The notes: generated by a model from the letters alone, not told the origin. A stretch of DNA of 64,000 nt from Gammaproteobacteria bacterium (GCA_021151835.1 JAGKWO010000008.1:133638-197637); one strand, 5' to 3'. Counted from the first letter of the stretch, positions 1 to 8,652 are shown. Translations and numbers: made by a program.

Positions 1-550
1 ACCGGCTTCGGCGGCATAAGCCATGGGAATTCCCCACGCAAATGCGGCACCGAGCACGACTTGCGGCAAATGGGTATGGCGCTTCATAAAGGGATAACAG
101 AATGCGAGTACCAGACCGCCCACGGAGAGTTTTATGGTGAGCGGGTCAGTCATCAATACCAGGCCAAACGCAATAAGGCACAGGGTAATAAAAAGTCCGA
201 TTGCCTCGCGGCTGGAAACGGCACCAGTGGCGAGCGGCCGGTCTTTGGTACGCAGCACCTGGCCATCAATTTTGCGGTCGGCGAAATCATTAATTACGCA
301 GCCGGCTGCGCGCATCACAATAACGCCTAATACAAAGATCACCAGGTTTTTGAGGCTGGGAACACCCTTGGCGGCAATCCACAGTGCCCATAATGTTGGC
401 CAAAGTAGCAGCAAGGTCCCGATTGGACGATCCATTCGCATCAATTTCCAGTAGTGCGGTGCTTTTTGCAGAATCAGGTTGGCTGATTGGCTGGTTTTTT
501 GTGATTTTTCCGCTTGTTTAAGGATTTTAGCAGCATGATCCTTATTGATA
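1..550 (-). CDS. ubiA: 4-hydroxybenzoate polyprenyltransferase UbiA (C-terminus outside the window, 5' end frameshifted)
   Basis: Integral membrane prenyltransferase that attaches the polyprenyl tail to 4-hydroxybenzoate in ubiquinone synthesis. Translating the minus strand gives the UbiA N-terminal half: RPIGTLLLLWPTLWALW, the Mg-diphosphate motif NDFADRKID (NDxxDxxxD) and DRPLATG. The remainder lies beyond base 1. In this frame the first usable starts (TTG at 444, ATG at 441 and 435) fall just before RPIG, leaving almost no N-terminus, whereas the frame stays open upstream through a Pro-Ala repeat. This suggests the true N-terminus is the ORF at 542-1018, out of phase because of a 2-base deficit in the hexamer repeat. 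Downstream of ubiC, as in many gammaproteobacteria. Family identity is sure; the start and the intactness of the gene are not. Confidence 0.85.
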
Positions 551-1018
551 GCTGGAGCTGGAGCTGGAGCTGGAGCTGGAGCTGGAGCTGGAGCTGGCTG
601 GAGCTGGAGCAGATGACTCGACTGGCACAGCGTTAGTTGTGACTTGTGTTTCAGGTTTTGGCTTGGTTGCCGTTTTCTTGGCAACTGGTTTAGTGGCTAC
701 GGCTTTTGCCACCGGTTTGGGGGTGGGTTGTTGTTTTTCAGCCACATCCGGTGCTATGTCCGTTTTAGCTATTGCGGTTTTTTTAGCCGCTGCGGAATCC
801 TTTTTGGGCGCTACAGTGGCTTTTTTGGGTACAGCTGTTGCCCGGGTTTGCGCGCCATCAACAGGTTGTTGTTCACCGGATTTCACCGCTGGCTTTTTTC
901 GGACAGCGGGTTTTGTAGCTGCGGCGCTTGTTTCGGGTTGCGATGGTGTTGATGCAGGAGAGTCCGGATCGCCGGGGGTAATAGAAGTTGAAGATGGATT
1001 ATCGTTAGCTGTGCTCAT
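542..1018 (-). CDS. Lys/Ala/Pro-rich low-complexity ORF, probable N-terminal extension of UbiA
   Basis: About 158 residues from the ATG at 1018. The longer ORF reaches back to 1114 and would overlap the end of ubiC. Composition is histone-H1-like, with repeated K-K-P, K-K-A-T and P-V-A-K-A motifs and no recognisable domain. Near the C-terminus it reads A-P-A-P-A, then switches to a Ser run and stops at 542. The switch comes from one short unit (4 bases instead of 6) in a gctgga hexamer repeat. Adding two bases there would change the Ser run to Pro-Ala and continue directly into UbiA. Either this is a mutated or variable fusion gene, or the base call is wrong. A free basic peptide cannot be excluded. 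Confidence 0.5.
   Translation of the reverse strand: MSTANDNPSSTSITPGDPDSPASTPSQPETSAAATKPAVRKKPAVKSGEQQPVDGAQTRATAVPKKATVAPKKDSAAAKKTAIAKTDIAPDVAEKQQPTPKPVAKAVATKPVAKKTATKPKPETQVTTNAVPVESSAPAPASSSSSSSSSSSSSSSYQ
551..608. repeat. Hexanucleotide repeat (gctgga) with one 4-base unit
   Basis: Seven perfect gctgga units (551-592), a shortened gctg (593-596) and two further perfect units (597-608). On the minus strand the unit is tccagc, read as Pro-Ala in the ubiA frame and Ser-Ser in the frame of the upstream ORF. Slippage of whole units would keep frame; the 4-base unit is what breaks the frame between the extension and ubiA. Confidence 0.9.
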
Positions 1019-1082
1019 CGCCAGAACGCCTGTAGCCTTGTTATTGGAATGCCTGTTGATCGGTTTGTCGACGGTGGCCGGG

Positions 1083-1703
1083 TTACGCCTTTGCCTGCGG
1101 CAAGCTGGCGACAAAATCCGGCAGGAACACTTCGCTCACCAGCAGCGGTTTGTCGCGCAGGGAAAAAATGGATCTGCGTCCCCACAATGGTTTCTCGCCC
1201 GCCAAATGGGCAGGAACGTAAGCATGATCGCGATTAATCGCGGCAATCGCAATCGGGCTGCGCACCAAGTGTGGCTGACTAAACAAAAATGCCCCTAACG
1301 GGCGATTGGTTTGCTTGCGCAAGTGACGCAACTCGCCAGTCAGACTGGTCAAGGGCAGCACGCTGCGTGCGAATACCCAGGGTTGACCGTTTCCTTTGAG
1401 GATAACCTCGCGAATCAATGCAAGGCTGGTTGGAGGAATTTCCAATGCCTGGCACTCATTCAGATCGGGGCGACCAATCACCTGGCGCACTACTTCAACC
1501 TGGAACTGGCCTGCACTTTTGGCGATCAGGCGGGCGGTAAGCGAGCCGGGGTGCGCGAGCCATTGTCGCACGGACGGCGCCGGTTGTGAGCGGTGCCAGC
1601 GGTTGATCGGGCGCCACCATAAACGGGGTGTGGAACGGCTTGCAACGTGTGGCAACGCGGAACTCCTGAATAATCTTTGGCGGATAAATAATCGTAACCG
1701 CAT
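1083..1703 (-). CDS. ubiC: chorismate lyase UbiC
   Basis: Converts chorismate to 4-hydroxybenzoate and pyruvate, the first committed step of ubiquinone synthesis. The C-terminal half carries the family pattern: PLGAFLF, then LWGRRSIFSL and DKPLLVSEVFLPDF, matching the E. coli UbiC end (PLGRYLF, LWGRRSRL, KPLLLTELFLP). At 206 residues it is about 40 longer than E. coli UbiC. The first 30 residues are Arg-rich and may be an over-called start; a GTG about 19 codons in is an alternative. Transcribed toward ubiA, so the substrate producer and user are adjacent. Confidence 0.9.
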   Translation of the reverse strand: MRLRLFIRQRLFRSSALPHVASRSTPRLWWRPINRWHRSQPAPSVRQWLAHPGSLTARLIAKSAGQFQVEVVRQVIGRPDLNECQALEIPPTSLALIREVILKGNGQPWVFARSVLPLTSLTGELRHLRKQTNRPLGAFLFSQPHLVRSPIAIAAINRDHAYVPAHLAGEKPLWGRRSIFSLRDKPLLVSEVFLPDFVASLPQAKA

Positions 1704-1826
1704 CCAAAGGGCGGCAGTTTATCAGCTTGAATGCCGATGAGCGTGCAAAATGCCGTTGCAAGTCTGCCGCAATGCGATTAATGCAGGTAAACTCCGCGGG
1801 CGATTCAAATATTCAGGAGAAGAAAT

Positions 1827-2102
1827 ATGCACAAGACCGATATAGTTGTAGCCTTGGCTAATAACACTGATCTAGGGGTTAACAAAGCTGATTTAGTGGT
1901 GTCAGCGTTCATTGAGCAGATCACCAATGCGCTTGCTCGCGGTGAATCTGTGGCGTTATTGGGGTTTGGTACTTTTAATGTCAGCGAGCGCGCAGCGCGC
2001 GAAGGCCGCAATCCACAAACCGGTGCGACCATCCAGATTGCCGCCAGCAAAACCGTGACATTCAAGGCGGGCAAAGCCCTCAAAGATTCGGTTAACGAAT
2101 AA
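1827..2102 (+). CDS. HU-family DNA-binding protein
   Basis: Small nucleoid-associated protein, 90-91 residues, the normal length for HU. It has the family core: helical N-terminus with NKADLVVSAFIEQI, GFGTFNVSERAAREGRNPQTG as the beta arm with the conserved R-N-P-x-T-G tip, and FKAGKALKDSVN at the end. A strong ribosome site (aggagaag) lies 8-9 bases before the ATG. Probably a homodimer that bends DNA. Stands alone between divergent ubiC and the downstream symporter. Confidence 0.95.
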   Translation: MHKTDIVVALANNTDLGVNKADLVVSAFIEQITNALARGESVALLGFGTFNVSERAAREGRNPQTGATIQIAASKTVTFKAGKALKDSVNE

Positions 2103-2191
2103 TCAGTATCTCCCCGGCGGCATCTCCATGCCGCCTCATCCGCATACCAACCACCACCAGATTCGACTAATAATAGGCCCGGGGTGTATCT

Positions 2192-3487
2192 ATGTCGCTA
2201 ACCAATAAAATTTTGCTCGGCATGGTGCTGGGAACTATTGTCGGTTTGCTCTTCAATATTTTTCTTGTTGATGACCAGCATCAAATCCAGACGGCTTCCG
2301 GGCAATGGCTGCAGGCGTTTGTGTTTGATGGCGTATTTGATGCGATCGGCAAGATTTTTATCGCATCGTTAAAGATGCTCGTGGTACCGCTGGTATTTGT
2401 ATCCCTCGTTTGCGGAGCTGCGGCATTAGGTGGTCAAAGCCGCATGGGGGCACTGGCAGGAAAAACGCTGGTGTTGTATTTGTGTTGCACGACGTTTGCC
2501 GTCGCCCTGTCAATTACTTGTGCGGTACTGATTCAGCCGGGCGCTGATGTGGGTATTCCCACCGCCAGCAATTTCACCGCACCGGAAATTCCCTCAATCA
2601 AAGATACGCTGATTGATATTGTGCCAAGCAACCCGCTGCAATCCATGGTTGATGCCAATATGTTGCAGATCATTATTTTTTCGCTGCTATTTGGTTTTGC
2701 TATCTCGCGTGTCGGTGGCGATGCCGCCAACAATATGATTGTGTTTTTTAATAATCTCAACGATGTGGTTATTAAAATGGTGATGATGCTAATGCAACTA
2801 GCACCCTATGGTGTGTTTTGTTTGCTAGCGAAATTATTTGCATCCTTAGGTTTTAATGTAATTATCGATTTGGCGAAATATTTTTTTACGGTGGTGTTTG
2901 TTTTATTTTTGCACGGCATTGGTGTTTACGGCTTTTTGATTAAAGCACTATCCGGTTTAAGTCCCATTATCTTTTTCAAAAAAATGCAAAAAGTCATGTT
3001 ATTTGCATTTAGTACGGCATCAAGTAACGCCACCATACCAATTACCCTGCGTACCGTTGAACACGATTTGGGGGTGGATAATAAAGTTGCCAGCTTTTCA
3101 ATTCCCCTCGGCGCCACTGTAAATATGGATGGCACTGCCATCATGCAAGGTGTTGCCACCGTTTTTATCGCACAGGCATACAACATTGATATCGGAATTG
3201 CCGGATACCTGTTGGTTATTCTTACTGCAACCCTTGCTTCAATTGGTACTGCCGGTGTCCCCGGTGTTGGTCTGGTGACGTTGACTATGGTATTGCAATC
3301 GGTGGGCTTGCCGGTGGAAGGCATTGCGTTAATTATCGGTGTTGATCGCTTGCTGGATATGATTCGTACCGGCGTTAATGTCGCTGGCGATGCCGTGGTA
3401 GCAGTTATCGTTGCAAAAAGTGAAAAAATGCTGGATATAGCGCGTTATAACAATGAATCGCTCAATGTCGAGAATGAGCCGGTCTAA
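2192..3487 (+). CDS. dicarboxylate/amino acid:cation symporter (DAACS family)
   Basis: Inner-membrane secondary transporter of the GltP/GltT/DctA family, 431 residues, normal length. Visible family landmarks: the Ser-rich hairpin as STASSNATIPITL, the NMDGTA motif of helix 7, and the C-terminal helix 8 segment DRLLDMIRTGVNVAGDA. The Arg in RTGVN is at the position that favours acidic amino acid substrates. The substrate cannot be fixed from sequence; glutamate, aspartate or C4-dicarboxylates with Na+ or H+ are the family options. Followed by a strong bidirectional terminator. Confidence 0.93.
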   Translation: MSLTNKILLGMVLGTIVGLLFNIFLVDDQHQIQTASGQWLQAFVFDGVFDAIGKIFIASLKMLVVPLVFVSLVCGAAALGGQSRMGALAGKTLVLYLCCTTFAVALSITCAVLIQPGADVGIPTASNFTAPEIPSIKDTLIDIVPSNPLQSMVDANMLQIIIFSLLFGFAISRVGGDAANNMIVFFNNLNDVVIKMVMMLMQLAPYGVFCLLAKLFASLGFNVIIDLAKYFFTVVFVLFLHGIGVYGFLIKALSGLSPIIFFKKMQKVMLFAFSTASSNATIPITLRTVEHDLGVDNKVASFSIPLGATVNMDGTAIMQGVATVFIAQAYNIDIGIAGYLLVILTATLASIGTAGVPGVGLVTLTMVLQSVGLPVEGIALIIGVDRLLDMIRTGVNVAGDAVVAVIVAKSEKMLDIARYNNESLNVENEPV

Positions 3488-3510
3488 AGATTTAATTAAA
3501 TAGAAAAAAT

Positions 3511-3546
3511 AAAAAAGCGAATTACCAAACAGTAATTCGCTTTTTT
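3511..3546. terminator. Bidirectional rho-independent terminator
   Basis: Perfect 15-base inverted repeat (3511-3525 and 3532-3546) around a 6-base loop, with A-run on one side and T-run on the other. It separates the convergent symporter and the unknown gene at 3557. Confidence 0.93.
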
Positions 3547-3556
3547 ATTGTGCGAA

Positions 3557-4285
3557 TTAATGGTGAATAATATTTTCCGAGTCAAATTCTACGCTGATCG
3601 CCAAATCATCAGCCAGGCAGGGCCAGCGTTCAGTTTCTTCCGTCCAGCCGCGGTTTTTGTGGGTATTGACATAATCGGCAATATTGCCGGTTTCGAATTT
3701 ATGTTCGTTCAATAAAAGCTCGGCAGAAAATAGTACTGCCTGATCCAGTTCATTGGCAAAAGGCTCGCCGATCAATTCATGGGCGATTACGTTGGCAACA
3801 GTCATATCCATAGGGGCAAGTGGAATTCCACTTTTGGCCATAAAGCGATCATTCACTTCTTCAAGCAAGCGATGCGCAAGGTAAGCTTCATCCAGCAGCG
3901 CTTCCAATTGGCTATGGGGATCAACAATTGACGGAGGGGATAAAAAATAATCGCTGGCAATTTTTAGCAGCGGTTCCACTTCGTGATAAATGCCTGCTTC
4001 CTGTGCAATAGTGCGGATTGCATCAATAAAATCCGGCACATGCTTTATATAGCGCACAATAAAGTCAGTGAGACCTTTAGTGGCTTGCTCTTCCGGTAAT
4101 TTAATTGCTGTGTGCAAATGGGCTTTGCGGCACTCAACAAATTCCAATAGCTTTCCCGAGGCGGAATCTTGCGCTTGCGCCTGGGCAATTAATTGGCGAA
4201 TAGGATTGAGTGGGTCGTTCAAGCTTGTTCTCTGGTAATAATTGTAATTAATCACGTTGACTGTCCTTCCGGTCGCGAGAATCAT
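3557..4285 (-). CDS. hypothetical protein
   Basis: 242 residues, not recognised. No signal peptide or membrane segment; largely helical and acidic in the C-terminal third, ending in a His-His tail. The first 20 residues (MILATGRTVNVINYNYYQ) look less compositionally typical than the rest, so the start may be further in. Stop is just inside the shared terminator with the upstream symporter; transcription is convergent with it. Codon use matches the neighbours and the reading frame is long and clean, so it is likely a real gene. Confidence 0.75.
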   Translation of the reverse strand: MILATGRTVNVINYNYYQRTSLNDPLNPIRQLIAQAQAQDSASGKLLEFVECRKAHLHTAIKLPEEQATKGLTDFIVRYIKHVPDFIDAIRTIAQEAGIYHEVEPLLKIASDYFLSPPSIVDPHSQLEALLDEAYLAHRLLEEVNDRFMAKSGIPLAPMDMTVANVIAHELIGEPFANELDQAVLFSAELLLNEHKFETGNIADYVNTHKNRGWTEETERWPCLADDLAISVEFDSENIIHH

Positions 4286-4429
4286 TAATCGCGATTTAAA
4301 AGTAAACCATGACCGGGCAAACGCAAGTGACTCTTAATACCAACTTTTTATAAAAACCATAGCAACCGCATAAATCGACCTGATGGCATTTTCTGTGCCA
4401 TCAGGAGTACACCTAAACGACGATATTTT

Positions 4430-5050
4430 TTAGAAGGCCCCTGAAATTTTCAAGCGCAATGTGTTATCGAGATCACCGCTGAAGTATTGCTGGAACTGCA
4501 AGCCAATATCAATTGCGCCGAGGGTTTGGCCGATGCCAAGGACGCCATAGGCACCACCGTCGATTTCAATATCTTCTGAATAACAGTTTCTGCAATTGCT
4601 GATGCTGCGCTCGGAACCCAGGATGCCACTGAAGCCACCACGCACGCTAAAGAAACTCATGTTGTCGCGACCAAAACGGTATTTCGGGCCGTATTCAACA
4701 AACAACATAAAAGCGTTCGCATCTGATTCTTCGTAGTCCTCATCGCCCCAATAATCTTCAACATATTGGGAGAACTCGGCATTATCGCGATAAAACAAAA
4801 CACTCCCGCCCAATGACAAGGTGTTTTCGCTATCGCTCGCATAATATTCAGCAGCACCACCGATGGCGAAGGCGGTATCTTCAATCCACTGCTCGGCGGC
4901 GGCTTGCTTGTCGATATTGATGTGATCTGCGTGCCCTGACCAGCTCCAGCCGGTTTGGCGCAGGTTGTTAGTGGATTGGGCAAGGGCCAAATGGCTGCAT
5001 GCGAGCAGGCAACCGCCAAGCGCCAGGGGTTTGAGCAGGGAAGTAAACAT
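4430..5050 (-). CDS. putative small outer-membrane beta-barrel protein
   Basis: About 206 residues from the ATG at 5050. That start gives a clean signal peptide (MFTSLLKPLALGGCLLACSHLALA, cleaved after ALA); the ORF extends to 5101 but the extra residues would precede the signal. The mature part alternates polar and hydrophobic residues, has an acidic Asp/Glu-rich loop in the middle, two Cys (SNCRNC) and ends in Phe, as many outer-membrane barrels do. No specific family recognised. Divergent from hisB. Confidence 0.7.
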   Translation of the reverse strand: MFTSLLKPLALGGCLLACSHLALAQSTNNLRQTGWSWSGHADHINIDKQAAAEQWIEDTAFAIGGAAEYYASDSENTLSLGGSVLFYRDNAEFSQYVEDYWGDEDYEESDANAFMLFVEYGPKYRFGRDNMSFFSVRGGFSGILGSERSISNCRNCYSEDIEIDGGAYGVLGIGQTLGAIDIGLQFQQYFSGDLDNTLRLKISGAF

Positions 5051-5192
5051 AGATTGATCCATCAGTGAGTGAATGGTGTTAGTTATGGCGGTTATTGCCA
5101 TTGAAGCAGAATTTTGCGCAGCCTAATCTGTACGATAACTTAACAATTGCACTTATAGCGCGGCTTTCCGTGAATTCAGCGCGCCAAGTCTA

Positions 5193-5198
5193 TATAAT
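5193..5198 (+). promoter_or_regulatory. Possible -10 box upstream of hisB
   Basis: Perfect TATAAT 38 bases before the chosen hisB start, with a weak -35-like GTGAAT 17 bases upstream of it. Proposed from consensus only. Confidence 0.35.
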
Positions 5199-5235
5199 TC
5201 GCGCTTTGTTATGTATCTTAGCTGCGAGCATTTCT

Positions 5236-5829
5236 ATGTCCGACCGTATTGCCCAGGTCACTCGAAACACCCTGGAAACCAAAATCAGTGTCAGCCTTAA
5301 CCTGGATGGAGCTGGTAAAGGTGTGTTCAACACTGGTGTCCCCTTCCTTGAACACATGATGGATCAGATCGCCCGCCACGGGATGATCGACCTGGATGTG
5401 ACCTGCGACGGCGATACGCATATCGATGACCATCACTCGGTTGAAGATATCGGCATCACCATCGGCCAGGCGATTGCCAAAGCGGTGGGTGATAAAAAAG
5501 GTATTCGTCGTTACGGCCATGCCTATGTTCCGCTAGACGAAGCCTTGTCGCGGGTAGTGATCGATTTCTCCGGTCGCCCCGGTTTGGTCATGCAAATTCC
5601 CTTTACCCAAAAACGCGTTGGCCAGTTTGATGTGGAATTGTTCTGGGAGTTTTTCCAGGGTTTTGTTAACCACGCCGGGGTGACCCTGCATGTGGATAAT
5701 CTGCGCGGCCACAATGCGCACCACCAGATCGAAACCGTCTTCAAAGCTTTTGGCCGCGCCTTGCGCATGGCGTTGGAAAAAGATCCGCGTATGGAAGGCA
5801 TCACTCCTTCCACTAAAGGAACCTTATAA
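5236..5829 (+). CDS. hisB: imidazoleglycerol-phosphate dehydratase HisB
   Basis: Dehydrates imidazole glycerol phosphate in histidine synthesis. 197 residues from the ATG at 5236, the normal length of monofunctional HisB; the longer open frame from 5095 has no homology to the family. Contains the Mn-binding clusters HMMDQIARHG, DDHHSVEDIGI and GHNAHHQIE, and the C-terminal PSTKG. First gene of a hisB-hisH-hisA-hisF run; hisH begins 3 bases after its stop, indicating translational coupling. Confidence 0.97.
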   Translation: MSDRIAQVTRNTLETKISVSLNLDGAGKGVFNTGVPFLEHMMDQIARHGMIDLDVTCDGDTHIDDHHSVEDIGITIGQAIAKAVGDKKGIRRYGHAYVPLDEALSRVVIDFSGRPGLVMQIPFTQKRVGQFDVELFWEFFQGFVNHAGVTLHVDNLRGHNAHHQIETVFKAFGRALRMALEKDPRMEGITPSTKGTL

Positions 5830-5832
5830 GCA

Positions 5833-6495
5833 ATGAATGACGCGGTAAAACAACAAACCGTTGCCGTAATCGATTACGGCATGGGCAATCTGCACTCGGT
5901 CAAGAGCGCACTGGAACACGTAGCGCCCGAACAAACCGTGGTGGTGACATCTGATCCGCTCGTCGTTGCCGCGGCTGATCGCGTGATTTTCCCCGGCGTT
6001 GGCGCAATTCGCGATTGCATGGCGGAAATCAAACGCTTGGGCTTTGACACGTTATTGCGCGAGCAAATCGCCACGGGTAAACCGGTGTTGGGGATTTGTG
6101 TCGGTATGCAGGCGTTGATGGATCACAGTGAAGAAAACAATGGTGTGGATTGCATCAGCATCCTGCCAGGCCAGGTGAAGTTCTTTGGCGAGCAACATAA
6201 GGATGCAGCAGGCAATGCGTTGAAAGTGCCGCACATGGGCTGGAACCAGGTGCATCACAACGACCATCCGCTGTGGGCCGATATCCCGCAAGACGCGCGG
6301 TTTTATTTTGTGCACAGTTTTTATATCCACACCGATGAGCCCTTATCGGTGGCAGCAACTTGCGATTACGGCGTGGAATTCCATGCGGCGTTGACGCGCG
6401 GCAATTTGTTTGCGGTGCAATTCCATCCGGAAAAAAGCCACACCGCCGGCCTGCAATTGTTGAAGAATTTTTTACATTGGGATGGCAAGGCGTGA
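5833..6495 (+). CDS. hisH: imidazole glycerol phosphate synthase, glutaminase subunit HisH
   Basis: Class I glutamine amidotransferase that supplies ammonia to HisF. 220 residues. Catalytic Cys89 is in GICVGMQ and the His/Glu pair in QFHPEKS. The N-terminal VIDYGMGNLHSVKSAL and the oxyanion-region PGVGA are typical. Starts 3 bases after hisB. Its partner hisF is two genes downstream. Confidence 0.97.
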   Translation: MNDAVKQQTVAVIDYGMGNLHSVKSALEHVAPEQTVVVTSDPLVVAAADRVIFPGVGAIRDCMAEIKRLGFDTLLREQIATGKPVLGICVGMQALMDHSEENNGVDCISILPGQVKFFGEQHKDAAGNALKVPHMGWNQVHHNDHPLWADIPQDARFYFVHSFYIHTDEPLSVAATCDYGVEFHAALTRGNLFAVQFHPEKSHTAGLQLLKNFLHWDGKA

Positions 6496-6554
6496 TGAAT
6501 TATGGATTGGTTTATTGGGCGTGATAAATCACACCCTTTCACAATCTCCAATCG

Positions 6555-6579
6555 TAGGGGCGCAATTTATTGTGCCCTA
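6555..6579. repeat. Small palindromic element (REP-like) in the hisH-hisA gap
   Basis: Near-perfect inverted repeat: taggggcgcaat paired with attgtgcccta around two bases, one mismatch. It lies in the 134-base gap between hisH and hisA, which otherwise holds no ORF. The form resembles dispersed palindromes seen in intergenic regions of many bacteria; copy number cannot be judged here. Confidence 0.45.
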
Positions 6580-6629
6580 TTCATTGCCCCCAACCGTTTT
6601 CCCATTTCCTTGAGCAAAGAGATATTTGA

Positions 6630-7361
6630 ATGCTGATTATTCCCGCAATTGATTTAAAAGACGGCCAATGCGTGCGCCTGCGCCAGGGCTTGATGGATGA
6701 CTCCACGGTATTTTCCGATGACCCCGTTGCTATGGCCAGGCAATGGGTTGACCAGGGATGTCGCCGTTTGCACCTGGTGGATTTGAACGGTGCTTTTGAA
6801 GGCAAGCCCGTCAACGGGGGTGTAGTTACAGCGATTGCCAAAGCGTATCCGTCATTGCCGATTCAAATCGGCGGTGGTATCCGTAGTGCGGAAACAATCG
6901 AGTATTACCTGCAAGCCGGTGTGCAGTACGTAATTATCGGTACCAAAGCGGTAAAAGAGCCGCAGTTCGTCACCGATATGTGCAAACAATTTCCCGGCCA
7001 CATCATTGTGGGCCTGGATGCGAAAGACGGATGGGTGGCGACCGATGGTTGGGCGGAAGTGTCCAATATCCAGGCGTCCGAACTGGCCAAACGCTTTGAG
7101 CAGGATGGTGTGAGCAGCATCGTTTATACCGATATCGCCCGCGATGGGATGATGCAGGGTGTGAACGTGCAGGCAACCGTCGCGATGGCGCAAGCCTCCA
7201 GCATTCCGGTCATTGCCTCCGGTGGTATCACCAATATGGATGACATCATTGCGCTGAAAGCGGAAGCCCATAAAGGTATCTGCGGCGCGATTACCGGCCG
7301 TGCGATTTATGAAGGCACGCTCAAGATGGCTGAAGCCCAGGCCTATTGCGATGCCAACTAG
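6630..7361 (+). CDS. hisA: phosphoribosylformimino-5-aminoimidazole carboxamide ribotide isomerase HisA
   Basis: TIM-barrel isomerase of histidine synthesis, 243 residues. Starts with MLIIPAIDLKDGQCVRLRQG, which contains the first catalytic Asp; IQIGGGIRS and VIASGGITNMDDI are the two phosphate-binding turns, and the second catalytic Asp is in YTDIARDGMMQGVN. The 134-base gap after hisH makes it the second translation block of the his cluster. Confidence 0.97.
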   Translation: MLIIPAIDLKDGQCVRLRQGLMDDSTVFSDDPVAMARQWVDQGCRRLHLVDLNGAFEGKPVNGGVVTAIAKAYPSLPIQIGGGIRSAETIEYYLQAGVQYVIIGTKAVKEPQFVTDMCKQFPGHIIVGLDAKDGWVATDGWAEVSNIQASELAKRFEQDGVSSIVYTDIARDGMMQGVNVQATVAMAQASSIPVIASGGITNMDDIIALKAEAHKGICGAITGRAIYEGTLKMAEAQAYCDAN

Positions 7362-7422
7362 GTTGGGCATCGCTGCGCTCGGCATTAACCTACAAAGTTT
7401 CTTGAATTGAGTCTGGATATTT

Positions 7423-8196
7423 ATGGCCCTTGCAAAACGCATTATCCCTTGCCTGGATGTCGACAATGGTCGTGTGGTGAAAGGCGTGAATTTTGTCGGC
7501 ATCCGCGATGCGGGTGATCCGGTGGAAATCGCCAAACGCTACAACGATGAAGGCGCGGATGAGATTACCTTCCTCGATATCACCGCTACCCACGAAGGCC
7601 GTGATACCACGGTGCATACGGTGGAGAAAATCGCTAGCCAGGTATTTATCCCGCTGACTGTGGGCGGTGGCATTCGCACCGTGGATGATATCCGGACCAT
7701 GCTGAATGCCGGTGCCGATAAGGTGAGCATCAATTCGGCTGCCGTGTTTAATCCGGACTTTGTGAAAGCCGCTTCTGATCGTTTTGGTGCCCAATGTATC
7801 GTTGTTGCTATCGATGCCAAAAAAGTCAGTGGTGAGGGTGAAGAGCCGCGCTGGGAAATCTTCACCCACGGCGGCCGCAAACCGACCGGTATCAATGCGG
7901 TGGAGTGGGCGGTGAAAATGGCTGCGTATGGTGCGGGTGAAATCCTGCTCACCAGTATGGATGGCGATGGTACCAAGAAAGGTTACGATCTGGGTGTGAC
8001 GCGGGCGATTAGCGATGCAGTACCTATCCCGGTAATCGCTTCCGGTGGTGTGGGTAACCTGCAGCATTTGGTCGATGGCGTGACCTTGGGCCGCGCCGAT
8101 GCGGTGCTGGCGGCGAGTATTTTTCACTTTCGCGAATATACCGTGCCGCAAGCAAAAGAATTCATGCGTGCGCAGGGAATTGAGGTAAGGCTTTGA
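7423..8196 (+). CDS. hisF: imidazole glycerol phosphate synthase, cyclase subunit HisF
   Basis: Cyclase partner of HisH, 257 residues, normal length. Contains MALAKRIIPCLDVDNGRVVKG with catalytic Asp11, LTVGGGIR and VIASGGVGN phosphate sites, and LTSMDGDGTKKGYD with the second Asp. Closes the his run and is followed by a terminator. The remaining his genes are not in the window. Confidence 0.97.
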   Translation: MALAKRIIPCLDVDNGRVVKGVNFVGIRDAGDPVEIAKRYNDEGADEITFLDITATHEGRDTTVHTVEKIASQVFIPLTVGGGIRTVDDIRTMLNAGADKVSINSAAVFNPDFVKAASDRFGAQCIVVAIDAKKVSGEGEEPRWEIFTHGGRKPTGINAVEWAVKMAAYGAGEILLTSMDGDGTKKGYDLGVTRAISDAVPIPVIASGGVGNLQHLVDGVTLGRADAVLAASIFHFREYTVPQAKEFMRAQGIEVRL

Positions 8197-8217
8197 TCCT
8201 GATTCGCAAGACAAAAT

Positions 8218-8242
8218 AAAAGGGCGCCGGATGGCGCCCTTT
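8218..8242. terminator. Terminator after hisF
   Basis: Inverted repeat aaagggcgcc / ggcgcccttt around ggat, flanked by A and T tracts; serves hisF and the convergent gene at 8266. Confidence 0.88.
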
Positions 8243-8265
8243 GTGTATCGGCTTAAACGCGGGGT

Positions 8266-8493
8266 TTAAGCCGCACGGTACTGTTTCAATACATCCGATA
8301 CCTTGGGTTCGGACGCTTGAATAAACTCAATAAATTCCCCAACGCCAACCTCGGCGTCTGTGCGGCTATCAAATGGACCTATGTCGACACCCTCGCGGGT
8401 GCTGTAGTACCAGTAGCCATCTTTTTGTAGGTAGCGCCCATGGCGTGTGGGTACTGAACCCTGTTCGCCGGCTCTGTTGTTTATCGCTGCCAT
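8266..8493 (-). CDS. small conserved protein, DUF6316-like
   Basis: 75 residues, soluble and acidic. The segment GYWYYSTREGVDIGPFDSRTDAE resembles small proteins of Pseudomonas and relatives that I recall as DUF6316; function unknown. The ATG at 8493 has a preceding ggag-type ribosome site (from ctcctc on the plus strand, 8501-8506). Convergent with hisF. Confidence 0.7.
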   Translation of the reverse strand: MAAINNRAGEQGSVPTRHGRYLQKDGYWYYSTREGVDIGPFDSRTDAEVGVGEFIEFIQASEPKVSDVLKQYRAA

Positions 8494-8652
8494 ATAAACT
8501 CCTCAATGTGTTGCCCGAACAATCGGTTCCTTTTGCCTGGCTGATCAAAAATCACCCTCGCTGATTATAGACAGCATTTTAAGCCGCTTGCTAGATTTAG
8601 TTGTCTTCTAACAACACATTTCTTATAACCTTGTTTCAGTTCTTTGACAGGT

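Noticed and set aside
639..1298. 219-codon plus-strand frame opposite the UbiA extension and ubiC
   Set aside because: It is antisense to the Lys/Ala/Pro ORF and to conserved ubiC; its Val/Phe/Gly bias is the mirror of that sequence.
7390..8214. 274-codon minus-strand frame across hisF
   Set aside because: Antisense shadow of hisF, which has full catalytic motifs on the plus strand.
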